Source: Pseudomonadota bacterium
GTDB taxonomy: Bacteria; Pseudomonadota; Gammaproteobacteria; Xanthomonadales; Ahniellaceae
Length of the DNA stretch: 64,000 nt
Assembly: GCA_022843465.1 (NCBI GenBank)
Contig: JALHNO010000001.1
Location: 260,787 to 324,786, forward strand
Direction of reading: 5' to 3'
Shown here: in pieces, positions 37,172 to 45,236 of the stretch
Numbering within the stretch: the stretch's first letter is position 1
How the letters are laid out: every line of letters starts with the position of its first letter
Notes under the pieces: generated by a model
What the model was told of the DNA's origin: nothing
Database searches by the model: none
The model's input: only the letters and a program-made list of their open reading frames with translations
Program-made: the position numbers and the translations under genes

Positions 37172-39220
37172 ATGTCCAATACTCTCGTTGATTCCGATCT
37201 GCGTCGCTGGCTGGGCGGCTTGTTCGTGCTGTGCGCAGTCGCCGCCTGTGCCGCCCCGGAGTCCCCTGACCTGGTTCTGATCAGTCTGGACACAGTGCGT
37301 GCCGATGCGTTCAGAACTGTTGCAAAGCACAATCCCGTGCTGCGCGACCTGGTGGCCGATTCGGTCGGATTCCGTGCGGGCTCGACGCCAACGCCACTGA
37401 CCTTGCCTGCCCATGTCTCGTTGATGAGCGCGCTCGATCCGAACCGGCATGGTGTACGCAACAATGGCCAGCGACTCGGTGAAGCGCCGACCCTGCTGGC
37501 CGAGCGGCTGCGCGATGCCGGTTATGCCACCGGTGCCGTGGTAAGTGCTTTCCCGCTGGACCGGCAATTCGGTCTCTCGCGCGGCTTCGCTCACTACGAT
37601 CAGCCAGCGGCGCCGTCAGCAATGAACTCTGACTTTGTGACACTGGAGCGCGGCGCGCATGAATCGGTTCAGAGTGCGGTCAATTGGTTGAGCGAACATC
37701 CCGAGCGCGCCTTTCTGTGGCTGCATCTGTTCGATGCCCATGCCCCCTATGCTGCACCCGGAGCTGATCGCGCAGGATCGCCACGCGAGCGCTATCTTGC
37801 CGAGATCGACTACATGGGCCGCGCGCTCAAGACTCTGATTGATGCGCTGGAGAACCGCGGCCGGCCCTTTGTTCTGGTCGTCGTGGCCGATCATGGCGAG
37901 GGACTGGGGGACCATGATGAGCTGGATCATGGTCTGCTGCTTTATGACAGTACCTTGCTGGTACCCATGTACTGGTACGCGCCCGAGCACTGGAAGCCGC
38001 GCCAGATCGATCAGGTTGCGCGCCTGATCGATGTTGCCCCGACCCTGCTGGAAATCGCCCGTGCAGAACCACTGGAAGCGGTCGACGGGGTCAGCCTGCT
38101 GCCGCTGCTTGAAGGCAAGGCGATGCAGCTGCCGGAAGCCTATGCCGAGACCTACTACCCAAGCCTGGCCTACCATCGCCAGCCGCTGCGGAGCATTCGT
38201 TCAGGTCAGTGGAAATCGATCGGCACCATCGACGTCGCGGAACTGTTCGACGTCTACGGTGATCCTGCTGAAACCATCGATCAAGCCGGCGAACACGTGG
38301 AGCGCCTGGCTGCTCTGCAGCTGCAGGCCTGGAACCGTCCCGAACCCACTGCACCCGAGGCAGCGCGCGCGGAGGCTGCGCGCGCCCTGCAGGGACTGGG
38401 CTATCTTGCGGCGGGCAGCAGCTCCAGCGTCCCGCTTGGACATCCGGGCGAAGTTGTGGCATCGCACCGGCGACTGGTCGAACTGCAGAATCTGATGGCG
38501 GAAGGCGATGGTGATGCGGCACTGGCGGCTGCCCAACGGCTGGTCGTGGACGAACCGGACAATGGCTTTGCGGCCTATGTGCTGGGTGCGCTGCTGCTGG
38601 ATCGCGGGCAGATGGCCACCGCCATTGTTTCATTGCAGCGCGCGGTTGAACTGGACCCGACCAATCCGCAATCGCGCTTCAAATTGGCCGAATCGCTGCT
38701 GAGGAGCCAGCGCTTTCTCGACTCGCTGCCGCACTGGCAGGCTCTGGAGCTACTGGACCCCGAACGCGTTGCCGTCTGGACCAATGAGGCCGCGGCGCTG
38801 GCCGCGCTAGGCAACTGGAAAGAGGCGCACATTGCGAGCCAGCGCGGACTGGAACTTGCGCCGGACGACGTGACCGCACTGGACAATGCTACGGTCATTG
38901 CCGAGCGCCTGGGCCGCTGGGAGGAAGCATCGACTCTGCTCGTTCGGCAGGCAAGCCTTGAAGGAGAGAGCTTTCGGCAACTGGGTCGATTGAGCCTGCT
39001 GCTGGCGCGTGCAGGGCAGTATGAACAGGCACGCAGGGTCGCGGACAAAGTCGAGCCGACCGCCGCCGATCATCCTCTGGCGGAATTGGCGCGTGCCCTG
39101 GCCTGGCACCATCAGGGCAAGATTGACCAGGCACAATCGATCATGCGCAGTCTGCACTCCGCCAGCCCACAGCTGCACGCGCTGGCACTGCGCCAGTTCC
39201 CTGAGCTGAAAGGTGATTGA
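37172..39220 (+). CDS. Sulfatase-superfamily lipoprotein with C-terminal TPR repeats
   Basis: 682 residues. The N-terminus has a hydrophobic signal with a weak lipobox (V23-A24-A25-C26). The alkaline-phosphatase-superfamily core is clear: LISLDTVRADAF (metal Asp40), LTLPAHVSLMSALDPNRHGVRNN with Thr77 as probable nucleophile, and VVVADHGEGLGDHDELDHG for the second metal site. The nucleophile motif is not C/SxPxR, so formylglycine maturation is not expected; Thr nucleophiles occur in phosphotransferases of this superfamily. Residues about 430-682 are TPR units (AYVLGALLLDRGQMATAIVSLQRAVELDP). It acts in the periplasm or on the outer membrane; substrate unknown. It is a paralogue of the convergent gene at 39258-41084. 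No clear ribosome site precedes ATG 37172. Confidence 0.75.
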   Translation: MSNTLVDSDLRRWLGGLFVLCAVAACAAPESPDLVLISLDTVRADAFRTVAKHNPVLRDLVADSVGFRAGSTPTPLTLPAHVSLMSALDPNRHGVRNNGQRLGEAPTLLAERLRDAGYATGAVVSAFPLDRQFGLSRGFAHYDQPAAPSAMNSDFVTLERGAHESVQSAVNWLSEHPERAFLWLHLFDAHAPYAAPGADRAGSPRERYLAEIDYMGRALKTLIDALENRGRPFVLVVVADHGEGLGDHDELDHGLLLYDSTLLVPMYWYAPEHWKPRQIDQVARLIDVAPTLLEIARAEPLEAVDGVSLLPLLEGKAMQLPEAYAETYYPSLAYHRQPLRSIRSGQWKSIGTIDVAELFDVYGDPAETIDQAGEHVERLAALQLQAWNRPEPTAPEAARAEAARALQGLGYLAAGSSSSVPLGHPGEVVASHRRLVELQNLMAEGDGDAALAAAQRLVVDEPDNGFAAYVLGALLLDRGQMATAIVSLQRAVELDPTNPQSRFKLAESLLRSQRFLDSLPHWQALELLDPERVAVWTNEAAALAALGNWKEAHIASQRGLELAPDDVTALDNATVIAERLGRWEEASTLLVRQASLEGESFRQLGRLSLLLARAGQYEQARRVADKVEPTAADHPLAELARALAWHHQGKIDQAQSIMRSLHSASPQLHALALRQFPELKGD

Positions 39221-39257
39221 CCGCCGAATCAGGCGACCGGATGCGGTTGCAGCGACG

Positions 39258-41084
39258 CTATTTCGGTAGCCGCGATAGCCTTGCCCGGGCCTGGCGGCCT
39301 ACGCGTTGTGCATCAATCTGCAGCGCCATCTGATAGGCGGCGCGAGCCGCCGCTACATCCCTCGCCACCACGGCGAGATCGCCCCGCACGATCCATACGC
39401 CACCGTGCCGCGGGTCCAGTCGCATAGCCTCCGCAATCAGATCGCTTGCCTCGTCGGTACGCTGCCCCATGACCGCCAATTGCGCCTGCAGCAGCAGGGA
39501 GTCGGCGTTCGGCCGCACCGCATTTACCTGTGTGATATCGCGTATCGCCTCTTCGGTTCGGCCCAGGCTGGCCAGCAGGCGTGCGCGAAGATAGAGGGCG
39601 CCGCGAGCGTGCGGGACCTCTTCGAGTGCGCTATCAAGATGAGCGACGGCTTCCGCCAGCCGGCCTGCGGATGCCGCCTCGGCAGCCTGCTGATGCGCGG
39701 CGACCAGGGTCACGGCATCCTTCGGGTCGCTGAGCTCACCACCGAGCTCCGACCCGGAAAGATAGCCCAGCGAGCGCAGCCGCTCGATCACCGAAGCGTC
39801 CTGGACATCGGCAGTGTCAGGCTCCGCATCGACGGCTGGCCATCCCAGCAGGTGGGCGCCAAGCAACTCCGAGAGCCGCGCTGCCTCGGCATCATGGGCG
39901 GCGCCTGCTTCGAGCAGATTGCGCAGCTCCGACGGATCGGTCGCAAGTTGATAGAACTCAGGGCGTGGAGCTTCGATGTACTTGCCCGTTTCAGTGCGCA
40001 GGGCGTGCAGGGAGGACAGTCGAAAATCGAAATACGGCAGCGTGGTTTCCATATATACCGACTGCCCATGTGCCCGAGCTGACCGCAGCAGGCTTTGGCC
40101 ATCGATGTCCGCGAGCGGGTCCACGCCGAGTGCGTCCAACACCGTCGCAGCGAGGTCGACCTGACTGACCAGTGCCGGTGAATGCCGCGGCCGCAGTCCT
40201 GGCGCGGTGATGATCCAGGGGATCGCCACCGTGCTGTCATAGACGAACAGTCCGTGCGTGCGTTCGCCGTGCTCTCCCAAGCTCTCGCCATGATCGGCAA
40301 GCAGCATCACCAGACTGTCGTTCCAATCCACATTGGTGGACGCCAGGAGCCGACCTATCTGGCGATCGATCTCGCTGATCTCGGCCACATAACGCTGTTC
40401 ATCACTGGCGTCAGCGCTCAGATCGTGACCCAGGTAAGGCGCATGGGCATCAAAATAATGCAGCCACAGAAAGAGTGGCTGCTCTTGTTTGTGTGCCTTC
40501 AAGTAGGTCAGCGCGGCTTCGGTGACCTCCGACGCGCTGCGTTCGTTGCCACTGCTGGCAAATGCACCGGCGAGTGCGGAGACATGGTCGTCGTAGTGTT
40601 CAAAGCCCTGGGCGAGGCCGAATCGGCGATCGAGCACGAAAGCGGAAACGAACGCTGCTGTCTGGTATCCCTCGACGCGCAGCGCTTCAGCCAGCGTGGA
40701 TTGCTCGTCGGCGAGCTTGCGCTCACCGTTGTAGCGGGCACCGTGTCGCGGCGGGTAGCGGCCGGTCATCATGCTGGCGTGCGCGGGCAGAGTGACGGGT
40801 GCCACGGCCAGTGCCTGATCCAGCCGCAGGCCACGGGCGCACAGGAGATCGATATTCGGCGTAGGCGACGGCCTCTTGCCATAGCAGCCGATATGGTCGC
40901 GCCGGGTGGTGTCCAGGGTGATCAGCACGACATCACGCCCGCGCGCGGAGCCGGGCGCGATCGCCATCACCGCATCGGGATCCGGGCCTGGCTGACAGCC
41001 GGCAAGAGAAATCAGCAGCAGGCTGGCGCCGATGCCGAACCGCTTGCTTCTTCGTTGCGGCAAAGTGTAACGCGGCGTAGTCAT
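39258..41084 (-). CDS. Sulfatase-superfamily lipoprotein with C-terminal TPR repeats, last gene of a four-gene operon
   Basis: 608 residues. The start ATG 41084 lies in the ATGA overlap with the upstream gene and gives a good lipobox (L27-A28-G29-C30); longer readings of the frame antisense or overlap other genes and lack a signal. Core motifs are VVLITLDTTRRDHIGCYG (Asp58), VTLPAHASMMTGRYPPRHGARYN (Thr98 as probable nucleophile) and LLADHGESLGEHGERTHGLFVYD. Like its neighbour it lacks the formylglycine motif. Residues about 430-608 hold TPR-type helices (EAIRDITQVNAVRPNADSLLLQAQLAVMG). It likely transfers or removes a sulfate, phosphate or phospho-alcohol group on an envelope polymer or lipid. 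Confidence 0.78.
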   Translation of the reverse strand: MTTPRYTLPQRRSKRFGIGASLLLISLAGCQPGPDPDAVMAIAPGSARGRDVVLITLDTTRRDHIGCYGKRPSPTPNIDLLCARGLRLDQALAVAPVTLPAHASMMTGRYPPRHGARYNGERKLADEQSTLAEALRVEGYQTAAFVSAFVLDRRFGLAQGFEHYDDHVSALAGAFASSGNERSASEVTEAALTYLKAHKQEQPLFLWLHYFDAHAPYLGHDLSADASDEQRYVAEISEIDRQIGRLLASTNVDWNDSLVMLLADHGESLGEHGERTHGLFVYDSTVAIPWIITAPGLRPRHSPALVSQVDLAATVLDALGVDPLADIDGQSLLRSARAHGQSVYMETTLPYFDFRLSSLHALRTETGKYIEAPRPEFYQLATDPSELRNLLEAGAAHDAEAARLSELLGAHLLGWPAVDAEPDTADVQDASVIERLRSLGYLSGSELGGELSDPKDAVTLVAAHQQAAEAASAGRLAEAVAHLDSALEEVPHARGALYLRARLLASLGRTEEAIRDITQVNAVRPNADSLLLQAQLAVMGQRTDEASDLIAEAMRLDPRHGGVWIVRGDLAVVARDVAAARAAYQMALQIDAQRVGRQARARLSRLPK

Positions 41085-41863
41085 ACCAGCTTCCAGCGCC
41101 AGCGCAGCCATAGCGACAGCACGGTCATTACCAGCAGAAAAGGCGCGATCCAGCCGCGCAGCCAGTCGGGACCAAACGGCAGAATCTGCAGCGTGGGCAG
41201 TTGAAACCGGATCAGATCGATCTCTCCTCCGGCCGGCAGATAGCCCAGCGGATTGCCAAACGCCCGGTTCCACCAGCGACGCTGATGGATGACGGGGATC
41301 GCCGAGGTCAGTGGCAGTTCGATCAGGGCGGTATCGTTTGCGACCAGCGCAGCGCCTGGCTGTGATTTCGGCCACCGGAGCTGTCGGCAGCCGGCAGCGT
41401 CCGGGGCGCCCATCCAGTTGACGCCGCGGGCCTGCAACTTGGCGGCAACGGCATGCGGTTCGACGCAGATCGAGACGAGTTCATCTGGCGCCGGTTGCGC
41501 GGCATCGAATTGGTTGGACATCCACGACAGCAGAAACAACAGCGGCAGCGCAACCAGCAGGGACGGCCACAAGGTCATCCAGACCTGGGCAGCACCGAGG
41601 CGCAGGCTGTGACCCGAGCGTCGCAGCAGTTCGCCAAAACCAATGTCGTCGACGAGCATCTGCTGCTGCGAAGCGCGCAGGCGGCGCCGCAAGGCCTGCA
41701 GGCGTCGCTGCCGAGACAGGCGCGCATACAGCCACATGCCGAGCCAGGCGGCGAGCACTGCGTACAGCAACACCCGAGCCAGCACGGGCAGAGCGGTCGC
41801 GAGCAGCCGATCGATGCCGTCGAGCAACGGGGCGGCAAGATCAAAAAAGCCGGCGTCGCTCAT
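41081..41863 (-). CDS. Three-helix membrane protein with EMC3/YidC-like topology
   Basis: 260 residues; ATG 41863 overlaps the stop of the upstream phosphodiesterase gene (ATGA) and its own stop overlaps the next start. Topology read from sequence: TM1 (VLARVLLYAVLAAWLGMWLYA); a basic coiled coil (RQRRLQALRRRLRASQQQM); TM2 (LLVALPLLFLLSWM) reached through a tryptophan-bearing amphipathic entry; a roughly 110-residue extracytoplasmic domain with two cysteines; then TM3 (WIAPFLLVMTVLSLWLRW). The TM-coil-TM-TM plan recalls the Oxa1/EMC3/DUF106 insertase superfamily, where the coil binds the substrate or ribosome. This is shape-based and not proven by motif. Its place between two envelope hydrolases or transferases suggests a partner that assembles or anchors them. 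Confidence 0.55.
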   Translation of the reverse strand: MSDAGFFDLAAPLLDGIDRLLATALPVLARVLLYAVLAAWLGMWLYARLSRQRRLQALRRRLRASQQQMLVDDIGFGELLRRSGHSLRLGAAQVWMTLWPSLLVALPLLFLLSWMSNQFDAAQPAPDELVSICVEPHAVAAKLQARGVNWMGAPDAAGCRQLRWPKSQPGAALVANDTALIELPLTSAIPVIHQRRWWNRAFGNPLGYLPAGGEIDLIRFQLPTLQILPFGPDWLRGWIAPFLLVMTVLSLWLRWRWKLV

Positions 41864-43812
41864 GGTGAGTCCTGCGTTGGGCGGGCGTCGTCGACAATCA
41901 GCCTGGAAACATCCGCGATGCCGTCGATGGACAAGGCCGGCTGGAAATTGCTCATCAGGATTCCCGGTACCAGGGCGCTGTCCACGCAATGGTCGCCGCT
42001 CCAGTTCTGCAGGTTGTCATCGATCAGACTCGTGGGTGCGGCGCCCAGTGTCGTCTGCCACGAGGCTCGATAGCCGGAGGCGTAGCCGAGCACCAGGTCA
42101 GGCCTGTGGCCGTCGGCTGCACTCGGGTAAATGTCATCGGCATCGTGCACGGCGGCGAACACCGGGCTGCCGTCCTGATCGCGCCAGCCCAACAGCGCGC
42201 TCGCCAACTCGGTCTTGAGTGCGGCCATGTCGCTGGCTTCAACCACGCCCTGAGATTCGCGGCCGCGACGATTGACAAAGAGGCTATTGAGACCGAGTGC
42301 GTAGGCGCGTGACCGCGACCAGTCGACACCGTCAAACAGATTGCCCGCCAGCTTGTGCTCCGGCTTGAGCGTCAGATAACCATGCTCGATCAGCCAGCGG
42401 TTGATATGGACCGCACGCCGGAAACTGGTGAATCCGTGGTCACTCAACACGATCAATCGATCGTCGGGTCCGAGCCGGCTCTGGATCTCGCCAAGCACAC
42501 GATCCGATTCGCGATAGATCCAGGCGATGGCGTCACGCGCGAGCAGGCTGCTCTGCGCGTGCAGTGGATGTTCCTTATCAAGGCCGCGCCAGAACATGTG
42601 ACTGACCCGGTCCGGTTGCACAAAAACCTTGATCACCAGCTCACTGTCGCCGCGATCGAGGCTGTCGTAGAGCATCGCCTCGCCTTCGCCCAGCGTGGTC
42701 GCCACCATATCGAGCCAGCCCTGCTCGTCCATATGACCCTGGTTGAACGCCCAGGTTTCCTCGGGCATGCCGAGCGTGTGAAAGCGTCCGATCCGCATCG
42801 CCAGAGCGGTAGCAGCATGTTCGGGTGCGCTGACTTGAAAGGCGGGATCCAGTGGATCGACCTGGGCCGGGCTGACATAGAGCCTGAGCTTCGGGAATCC
42901 GGAAATCAGGCGCAGCCGAACCATGCCGGGAATCCGGCCGACGCCCAGAAACCGGTAGCGCATCGGGATCCACTCGCTCCAGTCGCCCGTGCTCAACTGG
43001 GCCCGCACGCCATCCAGCTCCACTACGACTTGCGAAGGCTCAGGGGTTCGAATGATCCGGATCGGTAACGCCAGCGAATCGCGGGGATACAGAGGGTGCG
43101 CCGGCCCCGGGACACTGGCGGTGATGTTGCCGTCCTCACCCGCAGCCTGCAGCACAACATGACCTCCGCTCTCCGCGGCCGGCACCAGATGGTTGGCGAT
43201 CAGCGTATAGCTGCCTTGGGTGCCGAGGAGATCGGGCACGCCCATGCCGGAAATCATCTGTTGGACCGGCTCGGGCGGAAACGTCACCGGCACGCGCATC
43301 ACGCTGGCGCGCTGCCCGGTGGCTTCGGCCGTCGACCAGAAGCTGGTACCGGAACGACCGCTGTCCAGTTTTGCGTCGCCAAGCGGCAGGGTCATGCCGA
43401 GAAAGTCGACGGTCTCCACCGGCTCGCTGCGTGCAATCGAAAACTCGGGCGCATAGTGCTGGGCGTCCCGATGCAGAAAATCAAAGATGCCATGCGCGCC
43501 CGGATCAAGCCCGGTCGCAAAGCTCGACCAGGCCACCGGCGACTGCGCCGGCTCGGTGCTGGCTAGCTTCTGGTAATGACCCTGGGCTTTCAATGCTGCG
43601 AAATGCGGCAGAGCACCGGCGACCATCCAGCGCTCCAATAAAGCCGGGTCCATGCCATCAAAGCCGATCACCACGGTGCGCTGCTTGGCCTTGCTACCGG
43701 GCGCTGCCGTAAGCAGTTGACGCTCGTGCCACTTGCTGTAGCCAAGGGCCGCGAGTGCGACCACCACCAGCCCGGCCAACAGAGAGCGAAGCGGCCGCAC
43801 GTCTGGTCTCAC
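41860..43812 (-). CDS. Type I phosphodiesterase / nucleotide pyrophosphatase-family protein
   Basis: 650 residues from GTG 43812, which overlaps the stop of the preceding small gene (GTGA). The open frame continues far upstream to 45189, but that part is antisense to the sulfotransferase and is rejected. One N-terminal transmembrane helix (LLAGLVVVALAALGYS) anchors a periplasmic domain: TVVIGFDGMDPAL (metal Asp), QSPVAWSSFATGLDPGAHGIFDFLHRD (nucleophile Ser or Thr, probably S91), VFVQPDRVSHMFWRG and LIVLSDHGFTSFRRAVHINRWL with the second metal site. This is the alkaline phosphatase-like family of membrane phosphodiesterases. Substrate is unknown; the operon suggests an envelope glycolipid or polymer. 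Confidence 0.78.
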   Translation of the reverse strand: MRPDVRPLRSLLAGLVVVALAALGYSKWHERQLLTAAPGSKAKQRTVVIGFDGMDPALLERWMVAGALPHFAALKAQGHYQKLASTEPAQSPVAWSSFATGLDPGAHGIFDFLHRDAQHYAPEFSIARSEPVETVDFLGMTLPLGDAKLDSGRSGTSFWSTAEATGQRASVMRVPVTFPPEPVQQMISGMGVPDLLGTQGSYTLIANHLVPAAESGGHVVLQAAGEDGNITASVPGPAHPLYPRDSLALPIRIIRTPEPSQVVVELDGVRAQLSTGDWSEWIPMRYRFLGVGRIPGMVRLRLISGFPKLRLYVSPAQVDPLDPAFQVSAPEHAATALAMRIGRFHTLGMPEETWAFNQGHMDEQGWLDMVATTLGEGEAMLYDSLDRGDSELVIKVFVQPDRVSHMFWRGLDKEHPLHAQSSLLARDAIAWIYRESDRVLGEIQSRLGPDDRLIVLSDHGFTSFRRAVHINRWLIEHGYLTLKPEHKLAGNLFDGVDWSRSRAYALGLNSLFVNRRGRESQGVVEASDMAALKTELASALLGWRDQDGSPVFAAVHDADDIYPSAADGHRPDLVLGYASGYRASWQTTLGAAPTSLIDDNLQNWSGDHCVDSALVPGILMSNFQPALSIDGIADVSRLIVDDARPTQDSP

Positions 43813-44033
43813 GGAGCCGCAGAATCGCGCAGTGCGCGCTGCTTGCGACGGCGTTTGAGCCAGGCGCGCACTGGCCAGGCCAGGATGGCGCCGATGACGA
43901 CCACGATGCTGACCAGAACCGAGATCAGCGCACTGAAAAAGCTGATACCGGAGCCGGGCCCGCTGTAGGCTTGCGTCGATAGCGCCACCAGAGACAGTGT
44001 CAGCACTGCCAGGACCCTTGCAAACACGTGCAT
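43809..44033 (-). CDS. Small exported membrane protein with GPGSG motif, first gene of the operon
   Basis: 74 residues, ATG 44033. A signal peptide (LAVLTLSLVALSTQA) leaves YSGPGSGISFFSALISVL followed by a transmembrane helix (VSIVVVIGAILAWPVRAW) and a very basic tail (LKRRRKQRALRDSAAP). Tiny proteins with a YxGPGxG start and a Trp-Pro-rich helix occur in my recollection near sulfatase/phosphodiesterase genes, but no function is known. It overlaps the phosphodiesterase gene by four bases (GTGA) and so probably sets translation of the whole operon. 73 bases separate it from the divergent sulfotransferase gene, where the promoter must lie. Confidence 0.65.
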   Translation of the reverse strand: MHVFARVLAVLTLSLVALSTQAYSGPGSGISFFSALISVLVSIVVVIGAILAWPVRAWLKRRRKQRALRDSAAP

Positions 44034-44106
44034 ACCGTAATTCCCCTGATCGAAAGACCCAGAGTATATCGGCGGAACGCCCGTAGCCTGGCAGCCCGGC
44101 GCAAAG

Positions 44107-45207
44107 ATGATGTCCGCGGGCGCTGACTGGAAGCTGCCGTGGCCGGATCGCTTCGGCGTGTTCTGGCAACGGACCTGGCCGCGACTCGGACCGTGGCTGG
44201 CGCGTCAGGAGAACCGGCTGCTCGCCGATGAGATCGCGACCACGGCGCTCGATCGTCCGGTTTTCATCGCCGGCTTGCCACGTTCGGGCAGCACCATCCT
44301 GCTGCAGATGCTCGCGACGGCGCCGGGATTTACCGCCCAGCGCTATGCCGATCTGCCCCTGCTGTGGACGCCTTACGCGTGGAACTGGCTGTTGCAGCGT
44401 CTGCCGCTGGGCTCGGCGGCGGTGGTCGAGCGTTCGCATCGTGACCGCGTCCTGGTCAACCGGGACAGCCCGGAGGCACTCGACGAGCCGCTCTGGCAGC
44501 ACTTCTTTCCGTCTCTGCACCAGGAGCAGCAATCCGAATTGCTCGTGGCCGAGCTTCAGCACCCGGCCTTCGAGTCTTTCCTGCGGGCGCACATGGCCAA
44601 GTTGCTGCGGGTACGCGCGGCGCGCCGCTACGTTGCCAAGAGCAACTACGGGCTGCAACGCCTGGCCTATCTCGGACGATTGTTTCCGGATGCGCGCTTC
44701 GTTGTGCCCTACCGTTCGCCACGTGCGCATCTGGCCTCGTTGCTGAAGCAGGAGCAGCTGTACGCCGGTGCGCCGGACCGCGTGCTTCGACACATCGGTG
44801 CGATCGGCCATCACGAATTCGGTCGCCAGCGGCGCATCCTGCATCTGGGCGACAGCGAATTGCTGGCGCAGCTGCGCGCCGAGTTCGCTTCCGGCAATCT
44901 GGCGCAGGCCTGGCTGCGTCTGTGGATCCGCGCCTACGCGCTGATGCTGGACACCGCGGCCGGCGATGCGCAGCTGGCGGCACGCATACACCGGGTAGAC
45001 TATGAACGCCTCTGCGCTGAGCCCGGCGCCAGCTTGGACAGCCTGTTCGAGCACTGTGCTGTTGAGGTCGCAGATCGGCCGGCGCTGGTGTCCGAATGGC
45101 AGCCGCGCCTGAGTGCACCGGATTACTATCAGGCGGCCCTGCCCGACTCGATCGACCCGGAGCTGTGGCGGCAGGCGGATGCGCTGCATGCCCGCCTGCA
45201 GAAATGA
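44107..45207 (+). CDS. Sulfotransferase family protein
   Basis: 366 residues; ATG at 44107 and 44110, without a strong ribosome site. The 5'-phosphosulfate-binding loop for PAPS is clear (FIAGLPRSGSTILLQML, G56-S62), followed by the 3'-phosphate region in RRYVAKSNYGLQRLAYLGRLFPDARFVVPYRSPRAHLASL, with the conserved Arg-Ser pair. Such enzymes move sulfate from PAPS to hydroxyl or amino groups of carbohydrates, lipids or peptides; related bacterial Sulfotransfer_3 members modify surface glycolipids. It is transcribed away from an operon containing a sulfatase-like gene and a phosphodiesterase, suggesting that the region makes and edits a sulfated envelope molecule. Confidence 0.8.
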   Translation: MMSAGADWKLPWPDRFGVFWQRTWPRLGPWLARQENRLLADEIATTALDRPVFIAGLPRSGSTILLQMLATAPGFTAQRYADLPLLWTPYAWNWLLQRLPLGSAAVVERSHRDRVLVNRDSPEALDEPLWQHFFPSLHQEQQSELLVAELQHPAFESFLRAHMAKLLRVRAARRYVAKSNYGLQRLAYLGRLFPDARFVVPYRSPRAHLASLLKQEQLYAGAPDRVLRHIGAIGHHEFGRQRRILHLGDSELLAQLRAEFASGNLAQAWLRLWIRAYALMLDTAAGDAQLAARIHRVDYERLCAEPGASLDSLFEHCAVEVADRPALVSEWQPRLSAPDYYQAALPDSIDPELWRQADALHARLQK

Positions 45208-45236
45208 GTCTGCGCCGCTCGTTCTGGCGGTTGCCT

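Noticed and set aside
43813-45189. Upstream extension of the phosphodiesterase frame
   Set aside because: It would be antisense to the sulfotransferase and the small GPGSG gene overlaps its end; the GTG at 43812 with a 4-base overlap fits better.
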